NCBI GenBank assembly: GCA_900772715.1 | Contig: CAAGRN010000125.1 | Span: 1-35,883, forward strand | Direction of reading: 5' to 3' | Length of the DNA: 35,883 nt | Source: an uncultured Subdoligranulum sp. | Lineage (GTDB): Bacteria; Bacillota_A; Clostridia; Oscillospirales; Ruminococcaceae | Shown: piece after piece, positions 31,732-35,883 of the stretch | Position numbering within the stretch: position 1 is the stretch's first letter | How the letters are laid out: each line of letters opens with the position of its first letter | Position numbers and translations under genes: made by a program | Notes under the pieces: generated by a model | Database searches by the model: none | Seen by the model: the letters and a program-made list of their open reading frames with translations, nothing else | What the model was told of the DNA's origin: nothing

Positions 31732-32499
31732 TTATAATTCTGTTACCCGCATACGGATACTCTGGCTTTGGGCTGCGCTGCCAAAGAAGATGCCCTGCTC
31801 TACGGGGCAGTCAGCAGAATCCCGCCCGACGCCGAAGCGCAGATACCGTTCATCGGCAGCGCAGTCGCGCGTGGGGTCAAATCCCTGCCAATGGTCCTTG
31901 TAATAGATCTCTGCCCACGCATGGGTGGCGCCCTCCCCTACGCTGAGTCCCATACAATACCGGGCAGACCACCCTGCAAGCCGTGCCAGTGCCACAAACA
32001 CCTGCGCATAATCCTGACATACACCGATGCCGCCGTGCAGCGCCTCCTCCGCCGTGGTGGTATTGTCGGTCACACCGGGCGTGTATTGCAGCAGGCTGTG
32101 TACAGCATGGCAGAGTGCCTCGGCAGCTTCATAGGTTCCGGCTTTTGGCATAGCGGAAGATACCTGCCGCAGCGTCCGCCCCGGCTGGGTGCGCAGACCG
32201 GGGCAGCAAAACGCCGGGTTCGGCGCTGCCCTGTCCGCCTTGTTTTTGTCCACAACAGCCACGCCGCTGCTGGTATATCGCAATTCCGTGTGCGGCTCTA
32301 ACGCACTGTACCAGTAGACGGTATTTCCCAAGCCATTCTGCAAGGGCTGCGGCAATGCGCCGGGTTCTATCGTGACCGTGCATTTTTCCAGCTGCTGCAC
32401 CGCATCGGTCATCGGCACACAGCGCAGCGCCAGCTGATGCCCTGTCACGGGTGCCGAATACTGTACGGTTGTATCAAAAGAAAATTTTAAACGTTTCAT
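31732..32499 (-). CDS. Transglutaminase-like cysteine protein (N-terminal beta domain plus TGase core)
   Basis: This is a 255-residue cytoplasmic protein. Residues 1-90 form the beta-rich N-domain of bacterial transglutaminase-like proteins, as in FSFDTTVQYSAPV. The catalytic core has Cys161 in GGIGVCQDYAQVF, His193 in THAWAEIYY and Asp208 in FDPTRD, so the triad is complete. In known neighbourhoods this type occurs with permuted ATP-grasp and alpha-E proteins and is thought to act as a peptidase or amide-forming enzyme on the peptide product. Here the three types are adjacent, in the order ATP-grasp, alpha-E, TGase-like. The ATG lies 42 bases after the alpha-E stop with only a weak ribosome site. 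Confidence 0.88.
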   Translation of the reverse strand: MKRLKFSFDTTVQYSAPVTGHQLALRCVPMTDAVQQLEKCTVTIEPGALPQPLQNGLGNTVYWYSALEPHTELRYTSSGVAVVDKNKADRAAPNPAFCCPGLRTQPGRTLRQVSSAMPKAGTYEAAEALCHAVHSLLQYTPGVTDNTTTAEEALHGGIGVCQDYAQVFVALARLAGWSARYCMGLSVGEGATHAWAEIYYKDHWQGFDPTRDCAADERYLRFGVGRDSADCPVEQGIFFGSAAQSQSIRMRVTEL

Positions 32500-32541
32500 T
32501 GTGTTTTTATCTGCGGTGCAAAACTTCCCGCCCGCATCACC

Positions 32542-33222
32542 TTATATGTTGGGAAAAAGACCCTCCACTGCCCGCACCAAAACGGGAACAGACGGGGTTG
32601 GCTTTTCGGTATCCAGAAGGGCATCTACCAGCAGGGCAAGCGGCTCCTTGGCGGGCTTCAGCGGTGCCTTATACAGGCGGTTAAAAAGGCGTTCAAATTC
32701 CTTCCGGACTGCCTCCTGCGGGTAGTCCAGCCGCAGGTAGAGGTCTACCCGCTCCAGACTGGCACCCGTCTTGATGATGCTGCGGTTTGTATCGTCCGCT
32801 ATTTTTTCTTCGCACGCGCCGCGAAACGCCATAATATCGTCCAGCACCCACTGCAATTCCACGGCGGGACCGCTGCTCTTGGCGGCAAGCTCCATCGCGG
32901 ATACCGCCATCTGCACATAAGCCAGCGTTTCGGAAGAAAGCATTTCCCGCAGGACAATAGCATTGTCATACGCATAGCTTAGCGATGCTGCAATGGACGA
33001 TGGGTTTTCGGTATCAAAATAATACCGGCTGATAAAATCAGCGGTGTCGCGGTAATCTGCAGAAATGCCAAGGGACATACAGTAGGCGGTAAAATCCGCC
33101 TCTCTGCCATCCGTGTAAGCATCAAACAGCGGGCGTGTGGTCTTTAGCGTTGTGTAGACCCGCTCCAGATAGCGCCCCAGCCAATACATACGATTTGTTT
33201 TATTTAATGTGACAGTACCCAT
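32542..33222 (-). CDS. Alpha-E domain protein (DUF403)
   Basis: This is a 226-residue, almost wholly helical protein of the alpha-E family. The start has the family motif [13 protein letters not shown] at about residues 10-22, and many Glu/Arg-rich helices follow, such as [13 protein letters not shown] near residue 95. These proteins are nearly always encoded with circularly permuted ATP-grasp proteins and are thought to assist them; the molecular role is not settled. ATG 33222 has the very strong ribosome site AAGGAGGAGGG 11 bases upstream, which overlaps codons of the conserved SQGGG end of the ATP-grasp frame. The start lies inside the read-through part of that frame (ending at 33204), an overlap of 19 bases that points to an originally full-length ATP-grasp gene. 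Confidence 0.88.
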   Translation of the reverse strand: MGTVTLNKTNRMYWLGRYLERVYTTLKTTRPLFDAYTDGREADFTAYCMSLGISADYRDTADFISRYYFDTENPSSIAASLSYAYDNAIVLREMLSSETLAYVQMAVSAMELAAKSSGPAVELQWVLDDIMAFRGACEEKIADDTNRSIIKTGASLERVDLYLRLDYPQEAVRKEFERLFNRLYKAPLKPAKEPLALLVDALLDTEKPTPSVPVLVRAVEGLFPNI

Positions 33223-33305
33223 GTGTCTTTAAACCCTCCTCCTTGCGAACTGTTTACCACAAAACTATCTGCGTCACGGCTGAACCGCGTCAGACCGCTG
33301 GACTA
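33204..33305 (-). other. In-frame continuation of the ATP-grasp gene past a TAG codon
   Basis: Codon TAG occupies 33305-33303. The same frame then stays open for 32 codons to a TAA at 33206-33204. These codons spell the family's conserved C-terminal block, with [26 protein letters not shown] and LSH at the end. Chance cannot explain this, so the TAG either is a recent nonsense change (TGG to TAG would be one transition) or is read through. The second half overlaps the ribosome site and start of the alpha-E gene. Confidence 0.85.
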
Positions 33306-34514
33306 TACCGTTGTTTTCGCACCTGCCAGCACAAAGGCGCGCAGATCCGCCTTGCGCGGCACTTCCTCGCCGTTTTCCATGATGGGCAGATCCTTGAAGT
33401 CGATGACCTCCTGCGCGATAAAACGCCTCGGCTCGCGCTTGATGAAATCGGCAAGATCGGCAAGCTTTTCCTTTGTGAGGTCGCGCCCGAATACCACACC
33501 GTAGCCGCCGGCCTCCGCCACATCCTTGACGACCAGCTTTTCCAGGTTTGCCAACACATAGCTGCGATCTTTTTCATAAAAAGGCAAATAGGTCGGCGCG
33601 TTGTGCAAAATGGGTTCCTCGCCCAGATAATAGCGGATCATCTTAGGCACAAAATAGTAGATGCCCTTGTCATCCGCCGCGCCGTTGCCGGGGGCATTCA
33701 GCAGCGCCACATTGCCGGCGCGGTATGCCCCCATAACGCCGGGGATGCCGATCAGGCTTTCGGGCAGGAAGGTCGTCGGGTCCAGATACTCGTCGCTGAT
33801 GCGGCGGTAAATTGCGCCAACCTGTTCCGGTCCCTGCTGCCCGCGGTAATAGACCTTGTTGTTTTCTACAAACAGGTCACCGGATTCGGCAAGAACAGCG
33901 CCCGTCTGCTCTGCCAGATAGCTGTGCTCAAAATAGGCTGCGTTGTAGCGACCCGGCGTAAAGATCACATTGATGCCGCCGGTGTTCACGTTGTCCATAA
34001 CGCCGCGCAGAAGGCTGCCATATTGGCGGTTGTCCGCAATATCATTGCTGCGGAAGGTGGCGGGGCTGCAGCGGCGGCAAAGCTCCCGCGCAATCAGCGG
34101 GTAAGATGCACCGGAGGGGATCCTGAGGTTATCCTCCAGAATGAACCAGCCGCCATCCTTGCCCTGCACCAGATCAATGCCGGATATATGGCTGTAAATG
34201 CCCTTGGGCGGTGTAAAGCCGTCACACACGGGCAGATACCCCGACCCCGCAAAAGCGAAATCCTCCGGCACAACGCCCTCCCGGATGATTTTTTTATCGC
34301 CGTACAGATCCCGCAAAAACAGATTCAGCGCTGTGACACGCTGCACAAGACCCTTGTCCAGCGTCGCAAATTCTTCTGCCGTGATAATGCGCGGCAACGG
34401 GTCAAAGGGAAAGAGCCGCTCCTGAAAAGTGCCGTTTTTGTAAATACCAAACTTGACGCCATACCGCGCCAGTTGGCGGTTTATGCTATCCCGATGTGCT
34501 ATAAGTTCCTGCAT
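33303..34514 (-). CDS. Circularly permuted ATP-grasp type 2 protein (DUF404/DUF407), ended early by in-frame TAG
   Basis: The frame gives 403 residues of a circularly permuted ATP-grasp enzyme, with FAGSGYLPVCDG, the metal/ATP-binding WFILEDNLRIPSGASY near residue 125, DEYLDPTTF, VMGAYRAGNVALLNAPGNG near 280 and VKDVAEAGGYGVVFG near 345. Such proteins are predicted amide- or peptide-forming ligases using ATP. The coding frame stops at TAG (33305-33303) before the family's final conserved block, which continues in frame to 33204 and would give a product of about 436 residues. Without that block the enzyme is probably inactive. ATG 34514 has AAGGGGA ten bases upstream. It is the first gene of a five-gene operon with alpha-E, transglutaminase-like and two AspA/AstE-type genes. 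Confidence 0.85.
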   Translation of the reverse strand: MQELIAHRDSINRQLARYGVKFGIYKNGTFQERLFPFDPLPRIITAEEFATLDKGLVQRVTALNLFLRDLYGDKKIIREGVVPEDFAFAGSGYLPVCDGFTPPKGIYSHISGIDLVQGKDGGWFILEDNLRIPSGASYPLIARELCRRCSPATFRSNDIADNRQYGSLLRGVMDNVNTGGINVIFTPGRYNAAYFEHSYLAEQTGAVLAESGDLFVENNKVYYRGQQGPEQVGAIYRRISDEYLDPTTFLPESLIGIPGVMGAYRAGNVALLNAPGNGAADDKGIYYFVPKMIRYYLGEEPILHNAPTYLPFYEKDRSYVLANLEKLVVKDVAEAGGYGVVFGRDLTKEKLADLADFIKREPRRFIAQEVIDFKDLPIMENGEEVPRKADLRAFVLAGAKTTV

Positions 34515-34545
34515 GGACTGCCAATCCCCTTTTCCATCATGAAAT

Positions 34546-34585
34546 AAAAAAGGCGAAGATGCCCCAAACGGGCATCTTCGCCTTT
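34546..34585 (-). terminator. Perfect terminator hairpin in the leader of the ATP-grasp operon
   Basis: AAAGGCGAAGATGCCC (34549-34564) and its complement (34570-34585) form a 16-bp stem with a 5-base loop. On the minus strand it ends in six T, then ATTTC. It lies only 11 bases after the -10 box at 34596-34601 and 31 bases before the ATP-grasp start. It may end transcripts from the HD gene, or act as an attenuator. Confidence 0.8.
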
Positions 34586-34595
34586 ATATGTAATA

Positions 34596-34624
34596 ATTGT
34601 AGCGAATAAAGTTGCTTTCGTCAA
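34596..34624 (-). promoter_or_regulatory. Promoter in front of the ATP-grasp operon
   Basis: On the minus strand TTGACG (34624-34619), a 17-base spacer and TACAAT (34601-34596) form a good sigma-A promoter. Transcription would start near 34589, so the terminator hairpin begins at the very 5' end of the RNA. Confidence 0.7.
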
Positions 34625-34689
34625 GTATCTGGATGCAAAAACATAGGGAAAAATATAGGTGACCTTATTCAGTCCTTCTTGCATTTTCC

Positions 34690-34829
34690 GTTACAGCCGC
34701 CAGTGGCGGATACAGCGAACCGAAGCAGGGGCAGCGGTCGCAGAGTGCGAGGGGCTTTTGCCCCCGAAGCACGATGCGGGTACCGCAACCCGTCATTGGC
34801 GAGCATTTTGGTAACGCAGATGCCGTGCC
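34690..34829. other. Structured GC-rich intergenic region, no gene seen
   Basis: Several hairpins lie close together: CCGCC/GGCGG (about 34700-34712), GTGC..GGGGC/GCCCC..GCAC (about 34746-34772), and GCGGGTACCGC (about 34776-34787). No frame with a ribosome site was found. The region runs without a break into the repeat at 34830-34882 and may be part of a longer repeat family. Confidence 0.4.
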
Positions 34830-34882
34830 GCAGCCGTCGGAGCGGTGCTTAAGCCGTCAGGCGGGAATTGTGCGGTGTTGCC
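34830..34882 (+). repeat. 53-bp repeat matching the right half of the MITE-like element
   Basis: It differs at four of 53 positions from 29668-29720, ending in GGGAATTGTGCGGTGTTGCC. The left half of the element is not recognisable here, so this is a partial or diverged copy. It lies about 60 bases after the stop of the HD gene, between it and the ATP-grasp operon. Confidence 0.75.
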
Positions 34883-34944
34883 ATAGCTATTGCACAAACA
34901 TCTTTTTATGGCAATTTATTCGTATTTCGCGGCAAACTTCTCTG

Positions 34945-35436
34945 TTATACGCCAAACACCGTTTTCGTCAGGCGGATGCCTGCCGCCGTTTTCATGGTAT
35001 GTTCCATAAAGGTTCGGATCGCCTGCTGGCTGTACCCGCTTTCGGATGCATTGACGATATAATCCGCTTCGATCAGAATCTGGTAGTCGATGCCGTTGAT
35101 CTGTGCCGGGCTGTGGTGATGTCCCACCAGATACGCCACTCGGTCGATCTGCGCCGCCGTCATGCCGGTGTCTGCCAGAAACTCCCGCACCAGTGGGTCG
35201 CCTTCCTGCTCCTGATAGATGCCGTTGGTGTTACCGTATTTCTTGCGGCAGAGCGGGCAGGCAATGTCGTGGGTGATTGCCGCCACTTCCAGAACAAACT
35301 GGGTTTCTGCGTTCAGCCCTTCCAGTTCACCGATGGTCTTGGCATAGGTCCACACGCAGCTCAGATGCGTGATATCGTGAATGTTTCCCTCGGAAAAGGC
35401 GATCATCTTTTCCATGATCTGTGCAACCGTCATCAT
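34945..35436 (-). CDS. HD-domain phosphohydrolase
   Basis: This is a 163-residue cytoplasmic protein with the HD metal-binding pattern: His20/His24 in NIHDITHL, the HD pair His56-Asp57 in AAITHDIACP, His106-His108 in YLVGHHHSP and a following Asp in ILIEADYIVNA. HD proteins hydrolyse phosphate esters of nucleotides or other small molecules; the substrate is unknown. ATG 35436 was chosen since homology starts at MMTVAQIM with GGGGG upstream; ATG 35433 is nearly as good, and the frame is open to 35577 but that part overlaps the Fe-S gene. The start lies 40 bases after the Fe-S gene stop, so the two are probably cotranscribed. A repeat follows downstream. Confidence 0.85.
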   Translation of the reverse strand: MMTVAQIMEKMIAFSEGNIHDITHLSCVWTYAKTIGELEGLNAETQFVLEVAAITHDIACPLCRKKYGNTNGIYQEQEGDPLVREFLADTGMTAAQIDRVAYLVGHHHSPAQINGIDYQILIEADYIVNASESGYSQQAIRTFMEHTMKTAAGIRLTKTVFGV

Positions 35437-35476
35437 TTGGTTTTTCCCCCTACGTTCCGTCTTGAGGTTCTTTCGT

Positions 35477-35883
35477 TCAATCCAGAATTTTTCCGTCGAT
35501 GGAGATGGTAACGACCTGCCACGGAATGAACTTTCCGCTGGTCTGCAGTGCCTTTTTTGCGGCCATCTCCAGACCACCGCAGCAGGGCACCTCCATACGG
35601 AGGATGGTCACGCTCTGAATGTCGTTATTGCGCAGGATCTCGGTGAGCTTTTCGCTGTAATCCACAGCGTCCAGTTTCGGGCAGCCGATCAGGGTCACCT
35701 TGCCCTTCATAAACTCCTGATGGAAATTGGTGTAGGCGTAGGCTGTGCAGTCCGCTGCAATCAAAAGCTTTGCGCCCGCAAAGTAGGGCGCATGGACAGG
35801 CGCCAGCTTGATCTGCACCGGCCAGTTGCGCAGGCGGGAAACCGACTGCACAGGGGCCGAGGCTGCACTTTCGGTGTTCTCCG
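35477..35883 (-). CDS. Iron-sulfur (4Fe-4S) binding protein, C-terminal part (5' truncated by window edge)
   Basis: The last 135 residues of a protein that continues beyond the window are visible. After a low-complexity Ala/Ser/Glu linker comes a domain starting SRLRNWPVQIKL and containing IAADCTAYAY, TLIGCPKLD, RMEVPCCGG and IPWQVVTI. This set matches the C-terminal domain of a family of ferredoxin-like proteins that usually carry two 4Fe-4S motifs at the N-terminus, which is outside the window; this is from memory of the family. The conserved Cys residues may bind another cluster. Its role is not established. It ends in TGA at 35479-35477, and the HD gene starts 40 bases further on. Confidence 0.75.
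   Translation of the reverse strand, partial: ENTESAASAPVQSVSRLRNWPVQIKLAPVHAPYFAGAKLLIAADCTAYAYTNFHQEFMKGKVTLIGCPKLDAVDYSEKLTEILRNNDIQSVTILRMEVPCCGGLEMAAKKALQTSGKFIPWQVVTISIDGKILD

Noticed and set aside
33303..33305. TAG as a pyrrolysine codon
   Set aside because: Pyrrolysine is known from methylamine methyltransferases and a few others, and no pyl gene is in the window; a Trp codon one base away is a simpler ancestor.
34499..34684. 61-codon minus-strand frame in front of the ATP-grasp gene, considered as a leader peptide
   Set aside because: Its start lies upstream of the mapped promoter boxes and it runs through the terminator hairpin; only a weak ribosome site precedes it.
1..35883. CRISPR array, tRNA, rRNA, integrase or prophage genes
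   Set aside because: No evenly spaced repeats, no tRNA-like cloverleaf with CCA-type end, and no phage or recombinase motifs were found on reading.

Overview
The window reads as a chromosomal segment of a gut-type Clostridia bacterium (Bacillota), most likely the Gemmiger/Subdoligranulum/Faecalibacterium part of the Oscillospirales. The basis is gene content, not a database match: a TPP-riboswitch-controlled YkoFEDC transporter, two AgrC/LytTR-type two-component systems, BspA-type leucine-rich repeats, Gram-positive lipoprotein signals, a permuted GH3 enzyme with GH78 and a GPH sugar carrier, strong Shine-Dalgarno sites and GC-rich coding with AT-rich promoters.

Layout. 1-2.5 kb: end of a MATE exporter, an amidohydrolase, and a DegV lipid-binding protein with its own promoter. 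2.5-6.4 kb: promoter, TPP riboswitch with terminator, and a four-gene thiamine-precursor ECF transporter (ykoF, ykoE, ykoD, ykoC). 6.4-9.6 kb: an SDR dehydrogenase and an OxlT-like MFS carrier, divergent from a LysR regulator. 9.6-14.5 kb: a LytTR response regulator and GHKL kinase, divergent from a stand-alone degenerate receiver and a beta-rich lipoprotein. 14.8-19.5 kb: a surface O-acylation cluster with an MBOAT protein, a tiny membrane protein and two SGNH proteins joined to leucine-rich repeats in opposite domain order. 19.6-29.6 kb: a rhamnoside/glucoside locus (GH78, GPH carrier, GH3, small membrane protein) behind a second LytTR/GHKL pair. 29.8-34.6 kb: a five-gene operon of circularly permuted ATP-grasp, alpha-E, transglutaminase-like and two AspA/AstE-type proteins. 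34.9 kb to the end: an HD-domain protein and the end of an Fe-S protein.

The strongest candidate for new biology is the 29.8-34.6 kb operon. Its ATP-grasp gene stops at an in-frame TAG, yet the conserved C-terminal end of the family continues in the same frame for 32 more codons. None of the 30 other gene ends in the window uses TAG. A sigma-A-type promoter in front of this operon runs straight into a perfect terminator hairpin. The operon resembles predicted peptide-forming amidoligase systems, with two zinc-hydrolase-like proteins added, one of which has Arg in place of the first zinc-binding His.

A family of short dispersed repeats (core AATTGTGCGGTATTGCC) marks several intergenic regions. 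One copy forms a 101-bp element with terminal inverted repeats directly in front of the second response regulator gene. No tRNA, rRNA, CRISPR array, integrase or transposase was seen.
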